Assembly (NCBI RefSeq): GCF_900250115.1
Contig: NZ_LT984804.1
Span: 1,379,301 to 1,443,300 of the forward strand
Direction of reading: 5' to 3'
DNA: 64,000 nt
Origin: Cupriavidus taiwanensis
GTDB lineage: Bacteria; Pseudomonadota; Gammaproteobacteria; Burkholderiales; Burkholderiaceae
In this document: piece by piece, positions 36,758 through 45,745 of the stretch
How positions within the stretch are numbered: the first letter of the stretch is position 1
Layout: each line of letters starts with the position of its first letter
Program-made: the position numbers and the translations under genes
The notes under the pieces: generated by a model
The model's input: the letters and a program-made list of their open reading frames with translations, nothing else
What the model was told of the DNA's origin: nothing
The model's database searches: none

Positions 36758-38517
36758 GCGCGCGGGAGGCGGAATTCGACGTCGTCATCGCCGGCCTCGG
36801 TCCCACGGGCCTGGTGCTTGCGCATACACTCGGCATGCGCGGCGTGTCAGTGCTGGTGCTGGAGCGTGAGCCGCAGTTCTACGGCAACGCGCGGGCCGTC
36901 TACACCGACGGCGAATGCATGCGCATCTTCCAGTCCTTCGGCATGGCCGACCGGCTGCTGCGTGACATGCTGGAAGACGTTCCGGTGCAGATGATGCTGC
37001 CGGACGGCTCATGCCTTGGCACGCTGATGAGCGACGACCGCCAATATGGCTGGGCGATGAGCCACTTTTTCTACCAGCCGTTCCTGGAGACTGCGCTGGC
37101 CGATAACTTGTCGACATACCCGACCGTCACGATCCTGCGCGGGCGCGAAGTCGTCAGGTTTGAGCAGGACGATGCGGGCGTGGATATTCGCCACATCGCC
37201 ACGGCAGGCAGTGGCTACGGCCAGGCGCCGGAGCCCGGCAGCCAGGGCCTGCATGCCGTCGAAGCCAGCGTGCGCGCACGCTATTTCGTCGGTGCCGATG
37301 GCGGACGCAGCCTGGTACGCACGCAGCTTGGCATCAAGATGACGGGACGGTCCTTTCCCAATCCGTGGCTAGTTGTGGATATCAAGGCCAGGGATGGGAT
37401 CGACGGGCTGCGGCACGTGCCGTATTTCGCCTTCGTCTGCGATCCGGCATGCCCGACAGTGAACTGCGTGCAGCCGAAGGGCCATCACCGTTTCGAATTC
37501 ATGTTGGCGCCTGGCCAGACCAAGGAGCAGATGGAAGACCCGGCGACCGTGCGCCACTACCTGTCCCGGTACGTCGATGTCGACCGCTTCGAGATCCTGC
37601 GCAAGTTGGTCTACACCTTCAATGCCCTGATGGCGGAGCGCTGGCGCGATCGGCGCGTGTTCCTGGCGGGCGATGCCGGCCACATGATGCCTCAGTTCAT
37701 CGGGCAGGGAATGAACGCCGGTGTGCGCGATGCCCATAACTTGGGCTGGAAGCTGCACGCCGTGCTGAGCGGCGCAGGATCGGACAGCTTGCTCGATACT
37801 TATGAGCACGAACGCCGTCCCCACGCCACGGCGATGATCCGCGAGGCCGTGCGCGTGAAAGACTTTGTCTCGGTCTCGAATCCGGCGCTCGCGGCGCTGC
37901 GCAACGGGGTGTCGCGCGTGCTGACGCGGCTGCCGGCGATCGGGCCTTTCATCAATCGTGGCGATTTCATTCCCAAGCCGGTCTATCGCCGTGGCGCATA
38001 CCTTGGCCTGCCACGCCGGCGCTGGTCAGGTCGCGAGGGCACGTTGATGCCACAGCCGATCGTGCGCGCCTCCGATGGCTGCCGCCACCGGCTGGACGAC
38101 GCGCTCGGCGCAGGGTTCGTGCTTTTCGGTGCCGGCGTCGACCCGAGGTCGCTGCTGGACGTCGACGCGCGCGCGTGGTGCGACCGTATTCGTATGCGCT
38201 ATGCGGTGATCTATCCCTGGGGCGAGCGGCCGTACGGCGCCATCCCGCAATGCTGGCCGACGGACCTGATCGAACTGGAAGATGTTTCCGGCGACTGGTA
38301 TCGGTGGCTGAAGCGCGCCGGCGCTCGCCATGGCAGCGTGGCGATTCTGCGTCCGGACCGCTTTGTCTTCGGCATCGTGCCGGAGCGCCGGCTTGGCGAT
38401 GCCACGGCGAAGCTGCGCGAAATGCTGGGTACTCCCGAGATCTCCGGCCATGCTTCGCTGGCCGATCGCACTGCTGCCCATATCAGACCATCGTTCCCGA
38501 CCAAGGAGGCCGCTTGA
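36754..38517 (+). CDS. mhpA: MhpA-like FAD-dependent hydroxylase
   Basis: Flavin hydroxylase of 587 residues, similar in layout to 3-(3-hydroxyphenyl)propionate hydroxylase. It starts at an ATGA overlap. It shows GLGPTGLVLAHTLGMRGVSV at the N-terminus, the ADGGRSLVRTQLGI motif, and FLAGDAGHMMPQFIGQGMNA in the centre. The end is thioredoxin-like with SVAILRPDRFVFGI. MhpA hydroxylates 3-hydroxyphenylpropionate or 3-hydroxycinnamate; the true substrate here may differ. Confidence 0.85.
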   Translation: MSAREAEFDVVIAGLGPTGLVLAHTLGMRGVSVLVLEREPQFYGNARAVYTDGECMRIFQSFGMADRLLRDMLEDVPVQMMLPDGSCLGTLMSDDRQYGWAMSHFFYQPFLETALADNLSTYPTVTILRGREVVRFEQDDAGVDIRHIATAGSGYGQAPEPGSQGLHAVEASVRARYFVGADGGRSLVRTQLGIKMTGRSFPNPWLVVDIKARDGIDGLRHVPYFAFVCDPACPTVNCVQPKGHHRFEFMLAPGQTKEQMEDPATVRHYLSRYVDVDRFEILRKLVYTFNALMAERWRDRRVFLAGDAGHMMPQFIGQGMNAGVRDAHNLGWKLHAVLSGAGSDSLLDTYEHERRPHATAMIREAVRVKDFVSVSNPALAALRNGVSRVLTRLPAIGPFINRGDFIPKPVYRRGAYLGLPRRRWSGREGTLMPQPIVRASDGCRHRLDDALGAGFVLFGAGVDPRSLLDVDARAWCDRIRMRYAVIYPWGERPYGAIPQCWPTDLIELEDVSGDWYRWLKRAGARHGSVAILRPDRFVFGIVPERRLGDATAKLREMLGTPEISGHASLADRTAAHIRPSFPTKEAA

Positions 38518-39299
38518 AGGCGACCGAAGCTATCCAACGCGCGGCGCTGAAGCTGCGCGAAGCCAGGGCCACCCGTGTCCCTGTATCCCCAGTCTCCGTG
38601 TCTCACCAGCTTGAGGGGCTCGAAGTCGCCTACCAGGTAGCGGAGCTGAATACTCTTGCGCGGCTGGAGTCGGGGTGCCGCATCGTCGGCAAGAAGATCG
38701 GCCTGACTTCTAAGGCCGTGCAGCAGCAACTCGGCGTCGATCAGCCGGATTTTGGCGTGCTTTTCGACGACATGGAATTCCTTGACGGCGCCGAGATTCC
38801 GACCGAGCGCCTGATTCAGCCGAAGATCGAGGCCGAGGTCGCGTTTGTGGTGGGTCGCGACTTGCCGGCGCGGTCACCCACGTACGGTGAGTTCCTTAAC
38901 TGCCTAGCGTACGCGCTGCCAGCGCTGGAGATCGTCGACAGCGCGATCGCCGATTGGAAGATCAGCCTGTTCGATACGGTGGCGGACAACGCCTCCTCCG
39001 CGCTCTACGTGGTCGGCGATCAGCCGGTGCCCGTCGGCGCATTGGCGCTTGCTGATCTGGGCATGGCCATGACCCGGCAGGGCGATACTGTTTCTGTCGG
39101 AACTGGCTCCGCATGCCTAGGCCATCCGCTGCGGGCAGCCTACTGGCTGGCCCGCACGATGGCCGAACGCAGCCAGGGACTCAAGGCAGGGGAGTTGATC
39201 CTGTCCGGCGCACTCGGGCCCATGGTGCCTGTAAAGGCAGGCGATCTGATCCAGGCCCGTATCGCGGCACTGGGCACCGTGAATTGTCGCATGGCCTGA
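38514..39299 (+). CDS. mhpD: 2-keto-4-pentenoate hydratase (MhpD-like)
   Basis: Hydratase of 261 residues that adds water to 2-hydroxypenta-2,4-dienoate to give 4-hydroxy-2-oxovalerate. The start is a TTG at 38514: AAGGAGG lies five bases upstream and the TTG overlaps the preceding stop as TTGA, so translation is coupled. Family features: [36 protein letters not shown] with the metal-binding acidic pair, and [14 protein letters not shown]. Length is close to the usual 260-270. Confidence 0.9.
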   Translation: MKATEAIQRAALKLREARATRVPVSPVSVSHQLEGLEVAYQVAELNTLARLESGCRIVGKKIGLTSKAVQQQLGVDQPDFGVLFDDMEFLDGAEIPTERLIQPKIEAEVAFVVGRDLPARSPTYGEFLNCLAYALPALEIVDSAIADWKISLFDTVADNASSALYVVGDQPVPVGALALADLGMAMTRQGDTVSVGTGSACLGHPLRAAYWLARTMAERSQGLKAGELILSGALGPMVPVKAGDLIQARIAALGTVNCRMA

Positions 39300-39318
39300 C
39301 CGGCCCGGAGCAACGTTT

Positions 39319-40275
39319 ATGACACAACGCACACTGAAAGCCGGCATTATTGGCAGCGGCAATATCGGCACGGACCTGATGATCAAGATCCTGCGCCACG
39401 GACACCAGGTGGAAATGGCGGCGATGGTGGGCATCGATGCCGCCTCCGACGGACTCGCGCGTGCGGCAAGGCTCGGCGTGCCGACCACGCATGAGGGTGT
39501 TGCAGGACTGGCCAGGATGCCGCAGTTCGAGGAGGTCGACATCGTGTTCGATGCGACGTCCGCCACAGCACACGCCCATAACGATGCGCTGCTGCGCTCA
39601 CTACGCCCCGGCTTGCGCATGATCGATCTGACTCCCGCGGCGATCGGTCCGTACTGCGTCCCAGTGGTTAACGGCGACTCACACCTGGATGCGCCCAACG
39701 TCAACATGGTCACCTGTGGAGGACAGGCCACCATCCCGATGGTGGCGGCGGTATCGCGGGTTGCCCGCGTGCACTATGCCGAAATCGTCGCGAGCATCGC
39801 CAGCAAGAGCGCCGGACCTGGCACGCGTGCCAATATCGACGAGTTCACCGAAACCACTGCGCGCGCCATCGAGCAGGTGGGCGGTGCGGCAAAGGGCAAG
39901 GCGATCATCGTGCTGAATCCGGCCGAGCCGCCGCTGATCATGCGGGACACGGTGTACACCCTGAGCGATCCGGCCGACGAGGCCGCGATCGAAGCTTCCG
40001 TTACCGACATGGTGAATGCGGTCCGGCAGTATGTGCCTGGTTATCGCTTGAAGCAACGGGTGCAGTTCGACCGGATCACGGCGCAGCAGCCGATGCGGAT
40101 TCCCGGCGTGGGCGACCGCATGACCGGTTTGAAGACCACCATCTTCCTCGAGGTTGAAGGCGCGGCGCATTACCTGCCTGCCTATGCCGGCAATCTGGAC
40201 ATCATGACCAGCGCGGCGCTGCGCACGGCGCAGACAATAGCCCACGGCATGCTGGCGCGCACTGCCACTGCTTGA
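39319..40275 (+). CDS. mhpF: Acetaldehyde dehydrogenase (acylating), MhpF-like
   Basis: CoA-acylating aldehyde dehydrogenase of 318 residues, which turns the acetaldehyde released by the MhpE aldolase into acetyl-CoA with NAD+ and CoA. NAD-binding [13 protein letters not shown] is at the N-terminus, and the catalytic C133 is in [13 protein letters not shown]. Conserved [13 protein letters not shown] and the dimer region follow. It normally forms a channelled complex with MhpE, the next gene, 11 bp downstream. Confidence 0.93.
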   Translation: MTQRTLKAGIIGSGNIGTDLMIKILRHGHQVEMAAMVGIDAASDGLARAARLGVPTTHEGVAGLARMPQFEEVDIVFDATSATAHAHNDALLRSLRPGLRMIDLTPAAIGPYCVPVVNGDSHLDAPNVNMVTCGGQATIPMVAAVSRVARVHYAEIVASIASKSAGPGTRANIDEFTETTARAIEQVGGAAKGKAIIVLNPAEPPLIMRDTVYTLSDPADEAAIEASVTDMVNAVRQYVPGYRLKQRVQFDRITAQQPMRIPGVGDRMTGLKTTIFLEVEGAAHYLPAYAGNLDIMTSAALRTAQTIAHGMLARTATA

Positions 40276-40286
40276 GAGGAAAGACG

Positions 40287-41156
40287 ATGAAGAAGCTCTA
40301 TATCTCCGATGTCACGCTGCGCGACGGCGCGCACGCCATCCGCCACCAGTACACCATCGAACAGGCCAAGGCCATCGCGCAAGCGCTGGATTGGGCCGGC
40401 GTCGATTCGATCGAGGTGGCACACGGCGATGGCCTGCAAGGCAGCAGCTTCAACTACGGCTTTGGCGCCCACACGGATATCGAATGGATCGAGGCTGTGG
40501 CCAGCGTCATCAATCGCGCGAAGATTGCGACGCTGCTGCTGCCGGGCATCGGCAACGTCCACGATCTCAAGGCTGCTTACGACGCCGGCGCGCGTATCTT
40601 GCGTGTGGCGACCCATTGCACCGAGGCCGACATCTCCCGGCAGCACATTGAGTATGCACGCCACCTGGGCATGGAGGCCGTTGGCTTCCTGATGATGAGC
40701 CACATGATCTCACCCCAGGAGCTCGCAAGGCAGGCGAAGGTCAGTCTGGGCGTCGCCAACAGTATCGCGGCGGTGGAGGAGGGCTGCGACCGCATCGATG
40801 CCAGCCTCGCCGGCATGGGGGCAGGGGCGGGCAATGCGCCTCTTGAAGTCTTCATTGCCGCGGCGGAACGCATGGGTTGGCAGCACAGCTGCGACCTGTA
40901 CCGGCTGATGGACGCGGCCGACGACATCGTGCGCCCGCTGCAGGACCGGCCGGTGCGCGTCGACCGCGAGACGCTGGCGCTGGGCTATGCTGGTGTGTAC
41001 AGCAGCTTCCTGCGCCACAGCGAGGCCGCCGCGGCCAAGTACGGGCTCAGCACGGTGGACATCCTGGTCGAACTGGGCCGGCGGCGGATGGTCGGTGGAC
41101 AGGAGGACATGATTGTCGACGTGGCGCTGGACCTGTTGCAGTCGCGGTCGCGCTGA
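40287..41156 (+). CDS. mhpE: 4-hydroxy-2-oxovalerate aldolase (MhpE-like) with internal in-frame deletion
   Basis: Aldolase that should split 4-hydroxy-2-oxovalerate into pyruvate and acetaldehyde. It starts at [20 protein letters not shown] after GAGAGGA. It is 289 residues long against about 337 for E. coli MhpE, and both termini align fully. At residue 151-152 the sequence goes from QELARQAK straight to [15 protein letters not shown], whereas intact relatives have about 49 residues in between, including VVDSGGAM and the metal-ligand motif GMHAHHNL. R12, D13 and H16 of the active site remain, but both metal-binding histidines are lost, so the enzyme is probably inactive. The frame is kept throughout. 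Confidence 0.88.
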   Translation: MKKLYISDVTLRDGAHAIRHQYTIEQAKAIAQALDWAGVDSIEVAHGDGLQGSSFNYGFGAHTDIEWIEAVASVINRAKIATLLLPGIGNVHDLKAAYDAGARILRVATHCTEADISRQHIEYARHLGMEAVGFLMMSHMISPQELARQAKVSLGVANSIAAVEEGCDRIDASLAGMGAGAGNAPLEVFIAAAERMGWQHSCDLYRLMDAADDIVRPLQDRPVRVDRETLALGYAGVYSSFLRHSEAAAAKYGLSTVDILVELGRRRMVGGQEDMIVDVALDLLQSRSR

Positions 41157-41174
41157 TTCCCTCGGGGAGTCATC

Positions 41175-42266
41175 ATGGAATCACTAGCAGAAGCCTTGCA
41201 GGTCCGCCATGGGCGGATCGATGTCCACCATCATCTCTTTCCTCCGGCGTACAAGGCCGAGAACGCGCGGCGAGGCATCACCGAGGAGGCTGGTGTCCGC
41301 ATTCCGGACTGGACGCCGGAGCAGTCACTGGACGTCATGGATTCCAACGGCATCCAGACCGCCATACTGTCGCTGTCGGCGCCGGGTGTGTATTTTGGCG
41401 ACAAGGGAGAGGCTGTGGCACTAGCCCGGTCGTGCAACGATTACGCAGTGGAACTTTCCCGCAAGCATCCGGGGCGGTTCGGCTCATTCGCCGTACTGCC
41501 AATGCCATTCACGCACGAGGCTTGCGACGAGGCAGCGTATGCGCTGGATGTCCTTGGCGCCGACGGCATCGTGCTGCTGGGAAGTGTGGAAGGGCACTTC
41601 CTTGGCGACCCGCGATATGACGAACTGATGTCCGAACTGGATCGGCGCCAGGCAATCGTCTTTGTGCATCCCAACCTGCATCCGTCGAGCCTGGCACTGG
41701 ATCTGATGGCGCCCGGATTCGTCCTCGAATTTCCATGCGACACCAGCCGGGCGGCGCTAAACCTGATCTTGCGCGGCGTAACCGAGCGGCATCCGCGCAT
41801 ACGCTGGATCCTGTCGCATGCGGGGGGCTTCCTGCCTTACATTGGCTGGCGGGCTTCGCTGGTCAATGCGATGTCAGAGTTCCAGCACGCCATTCCCCAA
41901 GGCTTCCTGACCTACCTACGCCGTTTTTATTTCGACACCGGCTTGTCGCCTTCGCCGATCTCGATGGCGGCGTTGCGCGAACTGGTCGAGCCGGACCACA
42001 TTCTGTTTGGCAGTGACTTCCCGTATGCGCCAGCCGCGGCGACATCGCTGCAGGTGCGGACGCTTGAGGGGAGCACCATCTGGGATGAGACCGTGCGCCA
42101 CGGCATCGACCGGACGCACGCGCTGCGACTGTTTCCAAGGTACGCCGGACATGAGGAGCCTGTCATTGCGGCGCCTGTCTACGAAGGCGAGTCATTAGGT
42201 GCCAAGGCCAGAAGGCTGCTGGCAAAACCGGTAAGTGCTATCGCAGAGCATTTGCGCGACCGCTGA
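41175..42266 (+). CDS. Amidohydrolase-2 family decarboxylase/hydrolase
   Basis: Metal-dependent hydrolase-fold protein of 363 residues from the ACMSD / gamma-resorcylate decarboxylase group. Metal ligands are suggested by RIDVHHHLF (16-20), IVFVHPNLHP, RWILSHAGGFLP and FGSDFPY. Enzymes of this group most often remove a carboxyl group from an aromatic or muconic-semialdehyde acid without oxidation. It is the last gene of the operon, 18 bp after mhpE, so the growth substrate may be a carboxylated phenol. Which step it takes is not evident. Confidence 0.8.
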   Translation: MESLAEALQVRHGRIDVHHHLFPPAYKAENARRGITEEAGVRIPDWTPEQSLDVMDSNGIQTAILSLSAPGVYFGDKGEAVALARSCNDYAVELSRKHPGRFGSFAVLPMPFTHEACDEAAYALDVLGADGIVLLGSVEGHFLGDPRYDELMSELDRRQAIVFVHPNLHPSSLALDLMAPGFVLEFPCDTSRAALNLILRGVTERHPRIRWILSHAGGFLPYIGWRASLVNAMSEFQHAIPQGFLTYLRRFYFDTGLSPSPISMAALRELVEPDHILFGSDFPYAPAAATSLQVRTLEGSTIWDETVRHGIDRTHALRLFPRYAGHEEPVIAAPVYEGESLGAKARRLLAKPVSAIAEHLRDR

Positions 42267-42323
42267 CGCTTTCTCCGGCCGCGCCCCTAACTGGCTGGGT
42301 TCTTTCCGTAACTTTCAAGCTGA

Positions 42324-42850
42324 TTCGCGCCCTATACAGGGGGCGCGAATGCCATCGAACGGTTCCGCATTCTCGCCGGCGCGTCGCTTGTGCTCCCGAC
42401 CGGGCGCTATGACGCGAATCCTGGCCCTGACATCGGCTATGGCAATTTCTATACGTTCCGCCCGGGAATCCAGGTTGACTACTTGCCGAAGCACGACCTT
42501 GCCTTGTCGGCCAAGCTGACCTGGGGCCCCAACACCGGGAACCGGGACAACGACCTGCGCAGTGGCAACTGGATCGGCCTCGATAACGCGCTGGCCTACA
42601 AGACGGCCATCGGCGCGTTCGGGCTGCATACAGTGCTCGTGCATCAATACCAGAGCGATTCGAACAACGCTTGGGGGACGAGCCGTTACCGGACATTCAA
42701 CGGCGGGGCTTTCTTCACTACAAAAGTGCCGGTTCTCGATGCGGCGCTGACCATCCAGTATATGAGGACGGTCGGCTCTCGCAACGCCAAGGCCGGCGAC
42801 TTCACGCAAGTTCGCCTCATTCAAACTGTTCTAACGAAGACAACGCAGGC
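42324..42850 (+). pseudogene. Remnant of outer-membrane channel (Phenol_MetA_deg type)
   Basis: The frame encodes the middle and C-terminal strands of a MetA-pathway outer-membrane protein (RFRILAGASLVLPTGRYD, FYTFRPGIQVDYLPKHDLAL, SAKLTWGPNTGNRDNDL, FTQVRLIQTVL). A stop codon at 42321 and the lack of a signal sequence show that the N-terminal half is missing, and the true C-terminus is replaced by unrelated sequence. Such proteins usually accompany meta-pathway operons and let hydrophobic aromatics cross the outer membrane. A short frame read from GTG 42390 covers part of it, but it cannot give a functional pore. Confidence 0.65.
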
Positions 42851-43616
42851 TTCTGCTCCTGCTCGGGTTAAAGGGTGCCACTTCTTGGTAATCAGGTGTA
42901 GCGCGCCAGGCCTGGGTCACGATCCCCGGCTCTTTCGCGTTGCTCGCACCCGATCACCGGCAGCACCAGCGCCATGGCCTCGCCGGGTTGCGGCGTTGGG
43001 TGCAGGTCATTGACGCGGACCTCCAGCCTCCAGCGCTCGATGCCCTAGGCATCGCGCCTGCAGAAGAAGGCGACCATGGTAGTGACCGTCAGCTCGGACG
43101 CGCGCAGCCTCCAAGTAGAGCACGGTCAGCACCCAGCGGCAGCGCGCCGCACTTGGCGGGCGCGCGCCGCCGGCGGGCGAGGGCAAGCAGGTTGCCGGCC
43201 AGATAGCCAGCCTGGAACGAGGTCTGCGGCTTCGGCGGTTCGTTGATTGCCATCCCTAAATCCGAAGTGGTCATGCCATGAACACTCCAGCGCGCACGCG
43301 TGCCCCACATTGAGTTGCTGTATCTCACTCTGTAAGGCAGTTGTAAGGCAATATGAGAGTCGCGTCGTTCTCAAGCCTATCACTCATTGATTACGGGGTT
43401 TTATCCCATTTATAGGGTAAACCCTTGTGCAACTTCAATTGCATTACGTGATCACGAAAAGCTATACTAGGTTTACGGAACAGCCATTCTTGCACCAGAA
43501 GACAGTGATGGGTGCCGCACCTTCGGCGATGCATCCACGTCGACGCCTTTTTCTTTCAGTTTTTTCGCCAGCCCTTGTAGCGTCAGTGCAGGCATATCGG
43601 AATCGGAGACATCAGC
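42851..43616. other. Degenerate intergenic region and promoter of the cupin operon
   Basis: About 770 bp. The first 400 bp look like scrambled former coding DNA; a minus-strand frame (MTTSDLGMAINEPPKPQTSF, from about 43274) has a plausible start but no ribosome site or recognised family, and is not called. The last 200 bp hold a clear promoter (43439-43468). Confidence 0.45.
43439..43468 (+). promoter_or_regulatory. Sigma-70-like promoter of the cupin operon with palindrome in spacer
   Basis: TTGCAT (43439-43444) and TATACT (43463-43468) are separated by 18 bp. The spacer contains the perfect palindrome CGTGATCACG (43447-43456), placed so that a bound repressor would block polymerase. Confidence 0.6.
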
Positions 43617-44036
43617 ATGACCATCAAAACGCCATCAGGAGCTGTGCTCCTGAAGCCCGAAGCTCTTACTACCCACGAACGCGGCGGTGGTGCCCGCACC
43701 ACGCCGCTCGTCTCACGAGAACTCGGCACCAGCAGCTTCATCACCGGCTACACATCGTTCGATCCCGGTGTGGAGATTCCCTTCCACAGCCACAACTGTC
43801 AGGAGAGCGTCGTGCTGATGGAGGGAGAGGCAATTCTCGACATCGACGGACTGGAATACCGGCTCAAGCAGCACGACGTGACGTTCATTCCTCCGAACGT
43901 CAACCATCGGTTTCGCAACATCTCGAAGACCGAACCGATGAAGATTCTTTGGATTTATGCCACCGTCGACGCGACCCGTACACTAACCGCATCCGGCGCT
44001 ACCAATCCGGTCGCAGCCGAGCACGGTAAGTCGTAA
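43617..44036 (+). CDS. Small cupin-domain protein
   Basis: Single-domain cupin of 139 residues, start supported by CGGAGA. Cupin motif 1 is FDPGVEIPFHSHNCQESVVLMEGEA with possible metal ligands H57, H59 and E63, and motif 2 is HDVTFIPPNVNHRFRNI. Such proteins serve as isomerases, dioxygenases or binding factors. As first gene of a carboxylate or sugar-acid catabolic operon it could handle a substrate isomerisation; not assigned further. Confidence 0.8.
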   Translation: MTIKTPSGAVLLKPEALTTHERGGGARTTPLVSRELGTSSFITGYTSFDPGVEIPFHSHNCQESVVLMEGEAILDIDGLEYRLKQHDVTFIPPNVNHRFRNISKTEPMKILWIYATVDATRTLTASGATNPVAAEHGKS

Positions 44037-44224
44037 GGACGAGGCATCTGCTGCGCCGTGATGGACGCAGCCTCATCGCTGAGCCGGGTGCACATTGCAT
44101 GTGCCCCGACAGCAGCGTTCCCACCAAGATCGACCGCGCCGGCGAACAACCGCATCGCCAACGTCCCGGACACGCAGTACTCCCCACGTCCACCGTCGGT
44201 CAAGAATAGCGAGCGAGACAAAAG

Positions 44225-45691
44225 ATGTTAGTGATTCTCGGATTCGGCATGATTGCCGCGTTCATGTACCTGATCATGACCAAGCGGCTGACGCCGGTGG
44301 CAGCGCTGATTCTGATCCCCATCCTCTTTGGCCTTGCGGCGGGCGGTGGTCTGGACCTTGGCAAGTCGATCATCACGTCTATCAAGACAGTGGCGCCAAC
44401 GGCGTGCCTGCTTTTCTTCGCCATTATCTATTTCGGCATGATGATCGACGTGGGCATGTTCGACCCCTTGATCCGGCTGATTCTTCGGTTCGTACATAAC
44501 GACCCGGTGCGCCTGGCGGTCGGCACGGCGCTGCTGACGGGCATTGTCTCGCTGGATGGTGACGGCTCCACAACCTTCATCATCGTGACGTCTGCTTTCC
44601 TGCCGGTCTATCTGCGGCTTGGCATGAGCCCGTGGGTGCTGACCTGCATTGCGGCGACGGCCAACGGCATCCTGAATACGGTGCCCTGGGGCGGGTCGAC
44701 CGCGCGTGCTGCTGCGGCCCTTAAGCTCAACCCCGTCGACATTTTCGTGCCCATGATGCCTGCCATCGCCGCCTCCATGGCTGCGTTGATTGGCCTTGCC
44801 TACTTGCTTGGCCGCAGCGAGCGGGCCCGCATCGGTCGACTGGAATTTAAGTCGTCAAAAACCTTCTCTGGCTCGCACAAGCCCGCCTTCTCCAATGCGA
44901 TGGCAGGCGTGAGCGCTGCCCCAGTTGCGATGGGCAGCGCCGCCGCCATGCCCGCATCGGCTTTGGGCGCCATGCAAATGAATGTCCCGACCAAGGCCGA
45001 TGTGACAGGCGGTACGTCAGACGATTTCTCCGTCCCTGTCTCCAGCGAAGGCCTGGTGCTCCATCGCCCGAACGCCAAGCCTCACCTCACATGGCTTAAC
45101 GCGCTGCTGACGCTGGGCGTCATGACGCTGCTGGTCGTCGAGATCATCCCGTCGCCGGTGGTGTTCCTGCTGGGTGTCGCGGTCGCGCTGGTCATCAACT
45201 TCCCGCGCGTTGCCGAGCAGTCGGAGCAGATCAAGTCGCATGCATCGAGTATTGTCGGCGTCGTCGGGATGGTCTTCGCGGCCACGGTACTGACGGGCGT
45301 GCTCAGCGGCAGCGGTATGGTAGAAGCCATGGCGAAGTGGCTGGTTGCCGTGATTCCCGCCGCGTGGGGCCCGCACCTGGCCATGGTGACCGGTCTGGTC
45401 AGTATCCCGATGACCTTCTTCACCAGCAACGACGCCTTCTATTTCGGCGTACTGCCGATTCTGGCCGAGACGGCGTCTCATTACGGAATATCCGCGGTGG
45501 AGATGGCCCGAGCTGCGGTTGTCGGCCAGCCGCTGCACCAGTCCAGTCCGCTGGTTCCGTCGTTCCTGTTGCTTGCCGGCCTGGCAAAGGTCGAACTGGG
45601 CGAGCACGCCCGGCGCACGATCTGGCGCGCCGTCGCTGTGGGTCTGGTGATGCTGCTGGTCGGTGGATTGACCGGGGCGTACCCGCTGTGA
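44225..45691 (+). CDS. CitMHS-type citrate/carboxylate:proton symporter
   Basis: Inner-membrane transporter of 488 residues with about 11-12 hydrophobic segments. The beginning LVILGFGMIAAFMYLIMTKR and the conserved VSLDGDGSTTFIIVTSAFLP and VPWGGSTARAAAALKL are typical of the CitMHS family, which takes up metal-citrate complexes. A polar loop of about 80 residues (205-285) divides the two halves. It is 188 bp after the cupin gene and ahead of a dehydrogenase; the carried substrate is probably a di- or tricarboxylate or related acid. Confidence 0.85.
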   Translation: MLVILGFGMIAAFMYLIMTKRLTPVAALILIPILFGLAAGGGLDLGKSIITSIKTVAPTACLLFFAIIYFGMMIDVGMFDPLIRLILRFVHNDPVRLAVGTALLTGIVSLDGDGSTTFIIVTSAFLPVYLRLGMSPWVLTCIAATANGILNTVPWGGSTARAAAALKLNPVDIFVPMMPAIAASMAALIGLAYLLGRSERARIGRLEFKSSKTFSGSHKPAFSNAMAGVSAAPVAMGSAAAMPASALGAMQMNVPTKADVTGGTSDDFSVPVSSEGLVLHRPNAKPHLTWLNALLTLGVMTLLVVEIIPSPVVFLLGVAVALVINFPRVAEQSEQIKSHASSIVGVVGMVFAATVLTGVLSGSGMVEAMAKWLVAVIPAAWGPHLAMVTGLVSIPMTFFTSNDAFYFGVLPILAETASHYGISAVEMARAAVVGQPLHQSSPLVPSFLLLAGLAKVELGEHARRTIWRAVAVGLVMLLVGGLTGAYPL

Positions 45692-45745
45692 ACGGCTCCG
45701 GCAGCAGCCGACAAATGAATCAAAGCCATATTTGGAGAGATTGAA

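Noticed and set aside
43089..43274. Minus-strand frame beginning MTTSDLGMAINEPPKP
   Set aside because: No ribosome site and no recognised family; composition turns to shadow-like after 40 residues.
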